Part shown: positions 17,705-26,192 of the stretch, in pieces
Layout of the letters: every line of letters begins with the position of its first letter
Numbering within the stretch: the first letter of the stretch is position 1
Assembly: GCF_009617595.1 (NCBI RefSeq)
Contig: NZ_WIXK01000006.1
Location: 124,001-188,000 of the forward strand
DNA: 64,000 nt
Direction: 5' to 3'
DNA from: Tritonibacter aquimaris
Lineage (GTDB): Bacteria > Pseudomonadota > Alphaproteobacteria > Rhodobacterales > Rhodobacteraceae
Position numbers and translations under genes: made by a program
Notes under the pieces: model-generated
The model's input: the letters and a program-made list of their open reading frames with translations, nothing else
Told to the model about the DNA's origin: nothing
Database searches by the model: none

Positions 17705-18160
17705 TTACTTGCTCTCCTCAACTGGGGGATGCGGCATGCGGAAGCCAATGGCGATCCGGTTCCAACTGTTGATGGCGCTGATCAGCAGAGTCAACGCTAC
17801 TTGTTCGCGAGGTGAGAAATGCTCTGCAATTTTTGCGTAATCCGCATCGGGTGCACGGGTGTGGGCGACCTCGGTCAAGGCTTCGGTCCAGGCCAGCGCG
17901 GCACGTTCCTTGGCTGTGTACACATCCGCTTCGCGCCAGGCGTTGAGCAGATGCATACGGTCCTCGCTTTCGCCATGGGCGCGTGCGTCATGGGTGTGCA
18001 TGTGAATGCAAAAAGCGCAGCCGTTCATTTGCGAGGCGCGCAGTTTTACCAGTTCAATCAGGCTGTATTCCAGACCGCTGCTTTTCAACAGCTCTTCCTG
18101 CTGCAACATAGGCTGCAAAAGGTCCGGGGCGACGGCAAATTGATCCAAACGTTGGCTCAT
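17705..18160 (-). CDS. Carboxymuconolactone decarboxylase family protein (ECF41 partner, AhpD-like)
   Basis: The 151-residue protein belongs to the CMD/AhpD fold. It has the redox motif C-x2-C followed by His (NGCAFCIHMHTH, Cys48 and Cys51), which in AhpD acts as a peroxidase disulfide. This residue set argues for peroxidase or disulfide chemistry rather than decarboxylation. It is the usual target gene of ECF41 sigma factors. AAAGGA lies about 6 bases before the ATG, and an ECF41-type promoter is 31-58 bp upstream. Confidence 0.9.
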   Translation of the reverse strand: MSQRLDQFAVAPDLLQPMLQQEELLKSSGLEYSLIELVKLRASQMNGCAFCIHMHTHDARAHGESEDRMHLLNAWREADVYTAKERAALAWTEALTEVAHTRAPDADYAKIAEHFSPREQVALTLLISAINSWNRIAIGFRMPHPPVEESK

Positions 18161-18191
18161 GGGGAGATCCTTTCTTTTGCTCCAAAAGAAA

Positions 18192-18218
18192 GACGAGACA
18201 GACCCCGCGTTTGTGACA
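18192..18218 (-). promoter_or_regulatory. ECF41-type promoter for the CMD-sigma operon
   Basis: On the minus strand the sequence reads TGTCACA (18218-18212), a 16-nt spacer, then CGTC (18195-18192). As I recall it, this matches the published ECF41 target motif exactly in both boxes and spacing. It would start transcription about 25 bp before the CMD-family gene and so make the sigma factor autoregulatory. Confidence 0.85.
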
Positions 18219-18246
18219 GGCTTTGGGAATTATTTTTGTATTTTTC

Positions 18247-19716
18247 TCACCGCGGCGAGAATTTCTCAATCGCGCGTGCGAGGTGGGCAAGCCCCGGCGC
18301 GATGAGATTGGCCTCTAGCGAAGAGTAGCCAAGCCGGTAAAACTCCTGCCTCCTGTTATGATGCGCGAAAAAAGGCGCGCCGGGTTCAATCAACACGCTA
18401 TCTTGGCGCAGGGCCTGAGCAACCTCACCCATATGGGTGCCGTCTGGGGCCTGCATCCACAGCGCCGAGCCGCCATATAACCCACCGCCAGCAATCTTGA
18501 GCCCATTTTGCGCAATACCGTCTTCCAGCGCGATACGGCGCGCATGTAGCACTTTTGCCATGCGCCGGATCTGCGCATCATAGTGCCCCAAGGAGAGAAA
18601 ATAGGCGACAGTGCGCTGAACATGGCCGGGAGGGTGGCGCAAAACATTGGCCCTGAGCGCGCGTGCCTGACGAATAAAGGGTTCTGGGCCAACCAGATAC
18701 CCCAGACGCAGGCCAGGAAAGAGCGATTTGGAGAATGAACCCACATAGACCACGCGCCCACTGTCATCGAGCGATTTCAGCGCGGGAGCAGGGGGTTTTA
18801 GGAAAGACATTTCAAATTCGTAGTCGTCTTCCACAATAACCGCGTTGATGTCACGGGCACGCTCGAGCAGCGCCTTGCGGCGTTCTTTGGGCATATTGAT
18901 TGTTGTTGGGCTTTGATGGCTGGGGGTGACAAAGATCACATCACTGCTGGCGGGGATCAGGTCTGGCGGCAGGCCATCTTTATCGATGCAAATAGGGCTC
19001 AGCGCGCAGCCCGTGTTCACCAGCTGGTCGCGCAGCGCGTAATAGGTCGGGTCTTCAAAGGCTGCGCGCCGATCAGGCGACAGCAGCACCTGCGCCGCAA
19101 GCCACAGTGCATTTTGCGCGCCAACGGTGATCAGGATTTCTTCGGGGCGGGCGGAAATTCCACGCCGTGGTAGGGAGTGGCGCGCGATATATTCTACCAG
19201 CATCGGGTCATCTTGGTCGAACTGGTCATTCGCCAGCTTGGAAAATTCACGATGGCCAAGCGCGCGCAGTGCGCATTGGCGCCAATTGGTGTGATCAAAC
19301 AATGCGCCATCGGCCTGGCCGTAAATGAACGGGTAGCGGTATTCATACCAATTCTGGGGGCGGTGGGGTGTGTCGCCTCCGGTGAATTTTCGGGCAATGG
19401 CGCTCTCCCAATCCATCGTGTCATGAGAAGGTCGGGGCGGCACATAGCTGGGCGGCACCGGTGCGGTTTCAGAAACGAAATAACCCGACCGTCCTTTTGA
19501 AATGAGATAATCGCTGGCCACAAGTTCCGTCAGGGCAAGCGTTACCGTGATCCGGCTGACCCCCAGATGCACCGCCAGTCTGCGCGACGAGGGCAGCTTT
19601 TCGCCAATGCGAAACCGACCGGAGAGGATGCCTTCTGCAACCATCTCCTGAATCTGCGCCTGCAAGGTGCCCTGCGCGTCCGGTTTCAAAAAGAACGTAT
19701 CAACAGCGATTTCCAT
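18247..19716 (-). CDS. MocR/PdxR-type GntR regulator with aminotransferase domain (TauR-like)
   Basis: The 489-residue protein has an N-terminal GntR winged helix (PSSRRLAVHLGVSRITV, about residues 42-58) and a fold-type I aminotransferase domain. The PLP lysine lies in GSFSKSLFPGLRLGY. Such proteins sense PLP or an amino compound and control amine metabolism. The N-terminal sequence resembles TauR of Rhodobacter, the activator of taurine genes, and a taurine-pyruvate-type aminotransferase lies 2 kb away. The two genes are not adjacent, so TauR is only a suggestion. Confidence 0.85.
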   Translation of the reverse strand: MEIAVDTFFLKPDAQGTLQAQIQEMVAEGILSGRFRIGEKLPSSRRLAVHLGVSRITVTLALTELVASDYLISKGRSGYFVSETAPVPPSYVPPRPSHDTMDWESAIARKFTGGDTPHRPQNWYEYRYPFIYGQADGALFDHTNWRQCALRALGHREFSKLANDQFDQDDPMLVEYIARHSLPRRGISARPEEILITVGAQNALWLAAQVLLSPDRRAAFEDPTYYALRDQLVNTGCALSPICIDKDGLPPDLIPASSDVIFVTPSHQSPTTINMPKERRKALLERARDINAVIVEDDYEFEMSFLKPPAPALKSLDDSGRVVYVGSFSKSLFPGLRLGYLVGPEPFIRQARALRANVLRHPPGHVQRTVAYFLSLGHYDAQIRRMAKVLHARRIALEDGIAQNGLKIAGGGLYGGSALWMQAPDGTHMGEVAQALRQDSVLIEPGAPFFAHHNRRQEFYRLGYSSLEANLIAPGLAHLARAIEKFSPR

Positions 19717-19785
19717 GCGGGCAGATTAGTCTGGCCTTACGATGGGGGCAATCTGGACTGATGCGAAATGCTTGACGTTGGCATT

Positions 19786-19807
19786 TATAACTATAAAACT
19801 AGTTATA
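19786..19807. promoter_or_regulatory. Perfect dyad operator upstream of arsR-like gene
   Basis: TATAACTA-N6-TAGTTATA is a perfect 8-6-8 inverted repeat. It overlaps a plausible -10 region (TTGACG at 19772, then 16 nt to TAAAAC). The position fits autorepression by the ArsR-type protein starting at 19831. Confidence 0.65.
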
Positions 19808-19830
19808 TCGAATCAAAGAAGGTTGCGGTT

Positions 19831-20142
19831 ATGGAATGGGAACAAGCTGCACAGGGGTTTGCAGCGATGGGATCTGAAGCGCGGCTGCAGGTGCTGCGCG
19901 CGCTCATTCGTGTGGGTGCGGATGGGATGACCATCGGGGCGCTGCAGGAACGCACGGGTATTGCGCCGTCAACTTTGGCGCATCACATGAAATTTCTCGC
20001 CGGGGCCGGGTTGGTCACGCAGGAAAAACAGGGCCGCAGCACGGTCAATCGTGCCTGCTTTGAGACCTTGGAAAATCTGGCAGGTTTTGTGCTGAGCGAG
20101 TGCTGCGCGGAACAAGACGCAGTTCAAGACGTGGAGAGATGA
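19831..20142 (+). CDS. ArsR family transcriptional regulator
   Basis: The 103-residue winged-helix protein has the recognition segment TGIAPSTLAHHMKFLAGAGLV. A C-terminal CC pair (SECCAE) could bind metalloid. The ATG at 19831 follows AAGAAGG at 8 bases; the in-frame codons upstream cross the operator and are rejected. One base separates it from the ArsP-like permease, so the pair is an operon that the protein probably represses in the absence of an inducer. Confidence 0.9.
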   Translation: MEWEQAAQGFAAMGSEARLQVLRALIRVGADGMTIGALQERTGIAPSTLAHHMKFLAGAGLVTQEKQGRSTVNRACFETLENLAGFVLSECCAEQDAVQDVER

Positions 20143-20143
20143 C

Positions 20144-21175
20144 ATGAGTGATCTGACACAGAATACCGGTGGCTTTCGCCCATCTTTCAAACAGCTTCTG
20201 TCCCCTTGGGTGATCGGTGCGGCGTTTCTATTTGCTGTCGCAGTTCTGGATGCAGCACAGTTTCCGGAGGTGGCGCTTTTTGCCCTGAATGCGCTGTTGG
20301 GAACCTTGCCCTATGTGGCCTTTGCGGTGCTATTGCTGGCTTATCTCAAGGCCACCGGGGCAGAGGTAATGGTGGCGCGCGCCTTTGAAGGGCGTGAAAC
20401 GCGGATGATTTTTCTGGCGGCCATGTTTGGCGGGCTGGCTCCGTTTTGTTCCTGCGAGGTGATCCCATTTATTGCAGGTCTTCTGGCACTTGGCGCGCCC
20501 TTGTCGGCGGTCATGGCCTTTTGGCTGTCGTCACCCTTGATTGACCCGCCGACGCTGTTGATCACTGCGGCGGCCTTGGGTTGGCCCTTTGCATTGGGCA
20601 AAGCCGTGGCAGCGGTAAGCCTTGGCCTGATGGGAGGATTTGCCATCAAGCTGCTGCGCGGATTTGGGCTTTTTGCGACACCGTTGAAACAACGTCAAAG
20701 TAGTAGCTGCTGTGGCTGTGGTGCTCCAAAAGCAGAAGAAAAGCCCCTTTGGTCCTTCTGGAAAGATGCTCCGCGTATTGAGACCTTCAAGCGTGAGGCA
20801 GTTCAAAACGGTCTGTTTCTGGTGAAATGGCTGGCTTTTGCCTATGTGCTCGAAGCGCTGCTGGTCACTTATGTTTCGGCTGAAACTATTGCTTCTGTTG
20901 TTGGTGGTGATGGTGTTATCCCGGTGGTGATTGCGGCCTTTGTGGGGATGCCCGCCTATCTGAATTCCTATGTTGCGCCGCCGATGCTGGCGGGGTTGAT
21001 GACACAGGGGATGAGCGCGGGCAGCGCGATGGCCTTTATGGTCGCGGGCGCGGTGAGCTCAATCCCGGCGATGGCGGCCGTATGGTCACTGGTGAAACCA
21101 CAGGTGTTTGCGGCTTATCTCGGCTTGGGCATTTCTGGCGCGATCCTTGCCGGGCTGCTGTTTCAGATGGTTTAG
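20144..21175 (+). CDS. ArsP-like permease (DUF318)
   Basis: The 343-residue integral membrane protein has about eight to nine hydrophobic segments. It carries the family hallmark APFCSCEVIPFIAG (about residues 101-115) with paired cysteines. The central loop has a Cys cluster (SSCCGCG) near residue 190 that may sense or deliver metal. Members of this family export trivalent organoarsenicals or are linked to thiol/redox handling. Pairing with an ArsR regulator supports a metalloid efflux role. The actual ligand is an inference. Confidence 0.87.
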   Translation: MSDLTQNTGGFRPSFKQLLSPWVIGAAFLFAVAVLDAAQFPEVALFALNALLGTLPYVAFAVLLLAYLKATGAEVMVARAFEGRETRMIFLAAMFGGLAPFCSCEVIPFIAGLLALGAPLSAVMAFWLSSPLIDPPTLLITAAALGWPFALGKAVAAVSLGLMGGFAIKLLRGFGLFATPLKQRQSSSCCGCGAPKAEEKPLWSFWKDAPRIETFKREAVQNGLFLVKWLAFAYVLEALLVTYVSAETIASVVGGDGVIPVVIAAFVGMPAYLNSYVAPPMLAGLMTQGMSAGSAMAFMVAGAVSSIPAMAAVWSLVKPQVFAAYLGLGISGAILAGLLFQMV

Positions 21176-21184
21176 ACGGGTTTT

Positions 21185-21204
21185 GGCCGGGGGTGACCCC
21201 GGCC
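21185..21204. terminator. GC-rich hairpin between convergent genes
   Basis: A perfect 8-bp stem (GGCCGGGG / CCCCGGCC, loop GTGA) follows the permease stop by 9 bp. The T tract is weak on the plus strand, while TTTT precedes the hairpin. Confidence 0.55.
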
Positions 21205-21218
21205 TTGCATATCCACTT

Positions 21219-21800
21219 CTAGCGCGCACTCATATGCATGAGATTGGCCCGCACCGCAGGCCATTCTGCTGCGGTGATGGAATAGACCGCAGTGTCGCGC
21301 AGGGTGCCATTGGCCATCACCATATGGGCACGCAATACGCCATCAAGTTTGGCACCCAGTCGTTCAATGGCGCAACGGCTCTGCCGGTTCATGAAATGGG
21401 TTCGAAATTCAACGGCAATTGCATCGCGGTCTTCAAAGGCGTGTTGCAACAGCAAAAGCTTGCAGATGGTGTTAAGCCCGGACCGTTGCACCGATTTGCG
21501 ATACCAGGTTGAGCCGATCTCAACCCGCTGGTTAGAGGCGTCAATATTCATATAGGTGGTCATCCCCACCGCAGATCCGTTTCCATCAAGCACGGCAAAG
21601 GGCACCATGCTGCCCTGGCGCTGAAGATCCAGCCGTCGGGTGATTTCCGCAGCAACATCTTCAGGGTGGGGGATGGTTGTATACCAAAGCCGGTGCAGTG
21701 CCCCATCGGCAGCAGCGTCTGCCAGATCTTGGGCATGCACTTCACTCAGCGGGGTGAGCGTGACAGTTGGGTGTTTGAGTTCAACAGGAGTAAGCCACAT
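21219..21800 (-). CDS. GNAT family N-acetyltransferase (RimJ/RimL type)
   Basis: The 193-residue protein has the RimJ/RimL layout: VTLTPLSEVHAQDLADAA at the N-terminus, GMTTYMNID, then EIGSTWYRKSVQRSGLNTICKLLLL (acetyl-CoA site region) and NRQSRCAIERLGAKLDGVLR. It probably acetylates a protein N-terminus or small amine. The ATG at 21800 begins MWLTPVEL; the frame is open 22 codons upstream, without support. It stands alone between two hairpins. Confidence 0.87.
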   Translation of the reverse strand: MWLTPVELKHPTVTLTPLSEVHAQDLADAAADGALHRLWYTTIPHPEDVAAEITRRLDLQRQGSMVPFAVLDGNGSAVGMTTYMNIDASNQRVEIGSTWYRKSVQRSGLNTICKLLLLQHAFEDRDAIAVEFRTHFMNRQSRCAIERLGAKLDGVLRAHMVMANGTLRDTAVYSITAAEWPAVRANLMHMSAR

Positions 21801-21834
21801 CTTGTGTTCTCTTTTTTGATGATAGAACACGAGA

Positions 21835-21867
21835 TGAAAGAAAAGCGGCCCCAATAAAAGGGCCACT
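21835..21867 (-). terminator. Rho-independent terminator of the aminotransferase gene
   Basis: On the minus strand an 8-bp stem (AGTGGCCC / GGGCCGCT with one G-T pair) is followed by a TTTTCTTTC tract. Confidence 0.65.
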
Positions 21868-21897
21868 TTTTGAATGTTTTACCAGACCAATTATACG

Positions 21898-23301
21898 TCA
21901 GCTAAACACTTTGGTCAGCGCCGCATCCAAGGTAGAGATAATGATGTCGATCTCTTCCTCGGTGATGATCAAAGCGGGGCTGAGGCACAGTGTATTGTTC
22001 TTGCCGGGCACGGAGCGGTTGGTGACCCCGATCAGCACGCCCTGCGCTGCCATTTCGGCCACAACCTGCTGCGCCTGTTTTTCACTCACCGGTGTTTTTG
22101 CGGTGCGATCTGACACCAGCTCGGCACCAAGGAACAGGCCTTTGCCACGCACATCACCAATCACCGGGTGTTTCTCGGCGAGCCCCTGCAAAGCCGATTT
22201 GAGCTTTTCACCCATTTCAGCGCAGTTTTCCAAAAGGTTCTCATCCTCGATGATACGCATGTTTTCGAGCGCCGCAGTGGGCCCAGCGGTGCAGCCGCCA
22301 AAGGTTGAGATATCGCGGAAATAATTCAGCGGATCATCTGCGTTGTCTTTGAACATTTCAAACACCCGCTCAGAGGTCACGGTGCAGGCAATGGCGGCGT
22401 AACCCGAGGCGACGCCTTTGGCCATTGTGACAAAATCGGGTTTGATGTCGTAATGCTGGTAGCCAAACCAGTGGGTGCCGGTGCGACCGATGCCACAGAC
22501 AACTTCGTCAATGTGCAGCAAAATATCGTATTTTGCGCAGATCTCCTGCACGCGCGGCCAGTATCCTGCGGGGGGCTCAATCACGCCACCGCCCGCTGTC
22601 ACCGGCTCAAGGCAAAGCGCGCCAACTGTGTCCGGGCCTTCGCGCAGGATCACCTCTTCAATAAGGTCCGCCGCGGCGCGACCAAATTCTGCACCAGAAA
22701 GATGGTCAAGACCCAGCTCATGCTTGCGGTATTCCATGCAATGGGGCACGCGCACGAAATCCGGGGCAAAGGGGCCATATTGGACGTTGCGCTCATCCTG
22801 ACCACCTGCTGACAGTGCAGCAAGCGTTGAGCCGTGGTAATCCCGATCGCGATAAAGGATCTTGGTCTTCTTGCCGCCGTATTTTTTATGGGCGATCTGG
22901 CGCACCATCTTGAAGACTTTCTCATTCGCCTCCGAGCCAGAGTTTGTGTAATAAACCCGGCTCATCCCCGGCATTTTGCTGATCAGTTTTTCGGCATAAA
23001 GCGCACCGGGCACCGAGCCCGCTGAATTGGCAAAATAGCAGATCTTCATCATCTGATCGTAGACCGCTTTGGCAATGCTTTCGCGGCCATAGCCCACGTT
23101 CACTGTCCAGACACCGCCCGACACCGCGTCGAGAAATTCTTTGCCGTTCTGGTCCCACACGCGCATGCCCTTGCCTTCGACAATGATACGGGGATCAGAT
23201 GTTTCAAGCGGCTTATGCTGCAGCAAGTGGTGCCAAATATGGGCTTTATCTGCCTCTACCACATGGTTGAGATCGTTGCGTGTCGACATATCCTGCATCA
23301 T
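21898..23301 (-). CDS. tpa: Taurine-pyruvate aminotransferase type class III transaminase
   Basis: The 467-residue PLP enzyme resembles taurine:pyruvate aminotransferases. Its N-terminus has NDLNHVVEADKAHIWHHL, followed by YYTNSGSEANEKVFKM, LCLEPVTAGGGV, HIDEVVCGIGRTGT and the PLP-Lys segment DFVTMAKGVASGY. It would convert taurine to sulfoacetaldehyde with alanine formed. The partner genes xsc and pta are not in the window, so a related omega-amino acid:pyruvate transaminase is the alternative. GAGGTG precedes the ATG at 5 bases. Confidence 0.75.
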   Translation of the reverse strand: MMQDMSTRNDLNHVVEADKAHIWHHLLQHKPLETSDPRIIVEGKGMRVWDQNGKEFLDAVSGGVWTVNVGYGRESIAKAVYDQMMKICYFANSAGSVPGALYAEKLISKMPGMSRVYYTNSGSEANEKVFKMVRQIAHKKYGGKKTKILYRDRDYHGSTLAALSAGGQDERNVQYGPFAPDFVRVPHCMEYRKHELGLDHLSGAEFGRAAADLIEEVILREGPDTVGALCLEPVTAGGGVIEPPAGYWPRVQEICAKYDILLHIDEVVCGIGRTGTHWFGYQHYDIKPDFVTMAKGVASGYAAIACTVTSERVFEMFKDNADDPLNYFRDISTFGGCTAGPTAALENMRIIEDENLLENCAEMGEKLKSALQGLAEKHPVIGDVRGKGLFLGAELVSDRTAKTPVSEKQAQQVVAEMAAQGVLIGVTNRSVPGKNNTLCLSPALIITEEEIDIIISTLDAALTKVFS

Positions 23302-23695
23302 GTCACCTCTCGGGCCTGTGAAATGGGTCTGTTATCTCTATCCCTGCGCGAAGCGGGGGGATCTGGATATAGCCAGATTGAGGGCGCTTATATGTCCAAG
23401 GTGCCCAACCCCGTCCAACCGCTCCGGGGCTTTGATGCGATTCTGTTCGGGGCGGGCAGGATCAAGTGATCATTTCCAGACCAGGAAACTTTGGCCTGCT
23501 TCGGCAACAGTTGTTGCTATCAGTGGTCGCCAACTGGGGCTGGGTGACGTTTGTACGCCTCAAATTGACGCTATCGATACGAGACATCCATCGCGCGCGT
23601 GGTATCAAAACACAGATTAGATGAGCATTCGTCAGGATAAGGCCCTTTGCGTCCGCACAAGGTTCCCCCCTGTCGGCCAATGGAAAGATGAGACA
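23302..23695. promoter_or_regulatory. Divergent tpa / purU intergenic region
   Basis: This 394-bp gap holds no gene I can support. It contains the inverted repeat ATCTGG-N6-CCAGAT at 23361-23378, 60 bp upstream of the aminotransferase start and a candidate operator. A 25-codon ORF at 23392 has no supporting features. Confidence 0.3.
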
Positions 23696-24580
23696 ATGTC
23701 CAAGTTTGTGCTAACCGTTCAATGTAAGTCGCAACGTGGCCTGGTGGCTGCGGTTTCCACTTTCCTGATGGAACATGGTTGCAATATCACCGATGCCGCA
23801 CAGTTTGATGATGCGGAAACCGGTAGCTTCTTTGCGCGACTGGCGTTTGAAGCCCCGGAAAGCGAAAGCCTGGAACAGTTCAACGAAGACTTTGCACCGG
23901 TTGCAGAGCCATTTGACATGAAATTTGGCTTCCACGAGCAGGGTTCAAAAATGAAAGTGCTGATCATGGTCAGCCGCTTTGGTCACTGTTTGAACGATCT
24001 GCTTTATCGCTCTCGCATTGGTGCGCTGCCTGTTGAGATCGTTGGTGTGATCTCCAACCACATGGACTATCAGAAAGTCGTGGTGAACGCAGATATCCCG
24101 TTCCACTACATTAAGGTCACCAAAGAGAATAAGCCCGAAGCCGAAGCCGCGCAGATGCGTGTGATCGAAGAAACCGGCGCAGAGCTGGTGGTTCTTGCAC
24201 GTTACATGCAGGTTCTCTCGGATGAGATGTGCACCAAGATGTCTGGTCGTATCATCAACATTCACCACTCCTTCCTGCCGTCGTTTAAGGGTGCAAACCC
24301 CTATAAGCAGGCGTTCCAGAAGGGCGTGAAGCTGATCGGTGCTACCTCGCACTATGTGACTGCGGATCTCGATGAAGGGCCAATTATTGAGCAAGACATC
24401 GTTCGCATCACCCACGCACAGTCATCAGCCGATTATGTATCGCTGGGCCGCGATGTGGAAAGCCAGGTTCTGGCACGCGCAATCCACGCGCATGCGAACC
24501 ACCGCGCGTTCCTCAATGGCAATAAATCCGTGGTCTTCCCCGCAAGCCCCGGCAGCTTCGCCTCAGAGCGTATGGGCTAA
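23696..24580 (+). CDS. purU: Formyltetrahydrofolate deformylase
   Basis: The 294-residue protein has an N-terminal ACT regulatory domain (LTVQCKSQRGLVAAVSTFL, residues 4-80). A formyltransferase-like hydrolase domain follows (MKVLIMVSRFGHCLNDLLYR; INIHHSFLPSFKGANPY; GATSHYVTADLDEGPIIEQD). The catalytic Asn-His-Asp set is represented by the HHSFLPSF and DEGPII segments. It releases formate from 10-formyl-THF and so balances one-carbon pools. The ATG at 23696 is preferred over an open start 25 codons upstream because the ACT domain begins immediately after it. Confidence 0.95.
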   Translation: MSKFVLTVQCKSQRGLVAAVSTFLMEHGCNITDAAQFDDAETGSFFARLAFEAPESESLEQFNEDFAPVAEPFDMKFGFHEQGSKMKVLIMVSRFGHCLNDLLYRSRIGALPVEIVGVISNHMDYQKVVVNADIPFHYIKVTKENKPEAEAAQMRVIEETGAELVVLARYMQVLSDEMCTKMSGRIINIHHSFLPSFKGANPYKQAFQKGVKLIGATSHYVTADLDEGPIIEQDIVRITHAQSSADYVSLGRDVESQVLARAIHAHANHRAFLNGNKSVVFPASPGSFASERMG

Positions 24581-24587
24581 ACGATCT

Positions 24588-24618
24588 GCGCTCCTCCCAG
24601 CTGGGGGGAGCGCTTTTT
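24588..24618 (+). terminator. Rho-independent terminator of purU
   Basis: A stem of about 11 bp (GCGCTCCTCCC / GGGGGGAGCGC) around a short AGCT loop is followed by TTTTT. Confidence 0.88.
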
Positions 24619-24625
24619 ATTGACG

Positions 24626-25315
24626 CTAAGATGCGCTGCCTTCCAACCGGGCAGAAGTATCTTCGTCCAACTTCCCCCCAGCCATTTTTGCAAAGGCTTT
24701 GCGCCAACCCTCGGCCAGTTGTTCGAGACCCGCCAGCGCGGTGGCGTCTTCTGTGCTGACTTTGCGTGTAAGACGTGCGCTTGTCACCTTGGCGACGCTC
24801 CAATCGGGGCAGGGGCGTTCTACCAGATGCATTTCGTCACCAACCTGCACTTCACCGGTTTCAAGGACGCGGTAATACCAGCCGGTGCGGCCTGTTTGTT
24901 GGAAATGATAGGCCATGCGGCCTTCGCCCGTGTGTGCATTAAGTTTCCAACATGGCTGACGTCCTTGGCTGATCTGTACCAGCGTCTCGCCAAGGCGGAA
25001 AATATCCCCGATAAAAACGGTGCTTTCTACCAGCCCTTTGGTTGAGAGGTTTTCCCCAAAAGAACCGGGCACAAGATCGGGGCGGCCCAGCTCTTCTTGC
25101 CAGTTTTTATAGTGTTCTGCCGGGTAGTGGTGCAACGCTTTGTCGGCACCGCCGTGAACTTTTAGATCCGCCTGACGGTCTCGTACAAACCCGGTGTGCG
25201 ATAGGGTGAGGCGGGCGGATGTAGCTTGTTTTGCAATTGCAGATTCGGGCTTTCCGGGCCAAAGCGCCTGAACACTGCCGATATAGATAGTGTCGATTGT
25301 GGTGGATGGTAACAT
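24626..25315 (-). CDS. MOSC domain protein (YiiM-like)
   Basis: The 229-residue protein has the MOSC pattern: HGGADKALHHYPAEHY, PGSFGENLSTKG, and the conserved cysteine in SQGRQPCWKLN. A C-terminal 3-alpha domain follows (ALAGLEQLAEGWRKAFAK). MOSC proteins bind molybdenum cofactor and catalyse reductions; YiiM-type members reduce N-hydroxylated compounds. The ATG at 25315 has GGAGGGA at a good distance. It is isolated, with no molybdoenzyme genes beside it. Confidence 0.88.
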   Translation of the reverse strand: MLPSTTIDTIYIGSVQALWPGKPESAIAKQATSARLTLSHTGFVRDRQADLKVHGGADKALHHYPAEHYKNWQEELGRPDLVPGSFGENLSTKGLVESTVFIGDIFRLGETLVQISQGRQPCWKLNAHTGEGRMAYHFQQTGRTGWYYRVLETGEVQVGDEMHLVERPCPDWSVAKVTSARLTRKVSTEDATALAGLEQLAEGWRKAFAKMAGGKLDEDTSARLEGSAS

Positions 25316-25481
25316 GGGGTCCCTCCCTACATGTGCAAAACGCGTGTTTGGATCTGGGGCCTGAACCGCGCCAGAAAGCACGATGAAGCGGCGATCAGCA
25401 TGAGGTTGAATAAACGCATTCGACCAGAGGGTATCAATTCTGCAGGCACAACCAAAGCGGAGCGATTGTCACAGGTGTGGA

Positions 25482-26192
25482 TTAATCATCCAGTAGCTTG
25501 CGATAGCGCAGCGCAACCCAGATCAGCGCAGCAAGAAACAGCGCAGCCATTGCATACCATGTCAGCGCATATGACAGGTGGTTGTTGGTGAATTTGATAA
25601 TGGTCAGCCCGCCACGCGGCGATTGCCCAGCCTCGGCCAGATGGTCTGCATCAACAAAATAGGCCGTTGTTTCGCCAAGACCGAGTGTTTCAGCCATTTG
25701 GCGCGTGTCGCGTGAAACCCAGCGGTTGATGTCTGGTTCATTGCGTTCCAGCAAGGTGCCTTCGGGCTCTGTTGCGCGCAGCAATCCGGTGATGTGTTGC
25801 GGCGCATCACCCCAGGCCTCGGGTGTTTTCTTGTCATTTGGTACAAAGCCGCGGTTGACCCAGATCAGGCCGACATCGCTCTGATAGGGCTGCATGACCC
25901 AATAGCCCGGGCCAAGTTCGGTGACCGCTTTTACAATGATATGGTGGTCCAGCGGGGACCCGGTGAACCCAACCCGCAGATACGAGTGGTGTTCGGGGTC
26001 AAAGCGCGCTGGCAGAGGCTGGGCCTCACCAAAGGCGCGCGCTTCAACAGTTTCAATCAGATCGAGCTTCCAGAACAGGCGGCGTACTTGCCAATTGCCC
26101 AGAAGAACGAAAGTCACGACCATCACCACAGAGATGACTGCAAGCAGGGCAGTGCCCCAACCGGGGCGACGATCGCGACTGTCTTGCGTCAT
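25482..26192 (-). CDS. SURF1 family oxidase assembly protein
   Basis: The 236-residue protein has two membrane anchors, one near residues 13-32 and one near 205-225. The family segments LLGNWQVRRLFWK, GPGYWVMQPYQ and VNRGFVPNDK lie between them. SURF1 helps insert heme into heme-copper oxidases. Its ATG overlaps the cyoD stop by 4 nt, so it is the last gene of the cyo operon and is likely dedicated to the quinol oxidase. Confidence 0.92.
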   Translation of the reverse strand: MTQDSRDRRPGWGTALLAVISVVMVVTFVLLGNWQVRRLFWKLDLIETVEARAFGEAQPLPARFDPEHHSYLRVGFTGSPLDHHIIVKAVTELGPGYWVMQPYQSDVGLIWVNRGFVPNDKKTPEAWGDAPQHITGLLRATEPEGTLLERNEPDINRWVSRDTRQMAETLGLGETTAYFVDADHLAEAGQSPRGGLTIIKFTNNHLSYALTWYAMAALFLAALIWVALRYRKLLDD

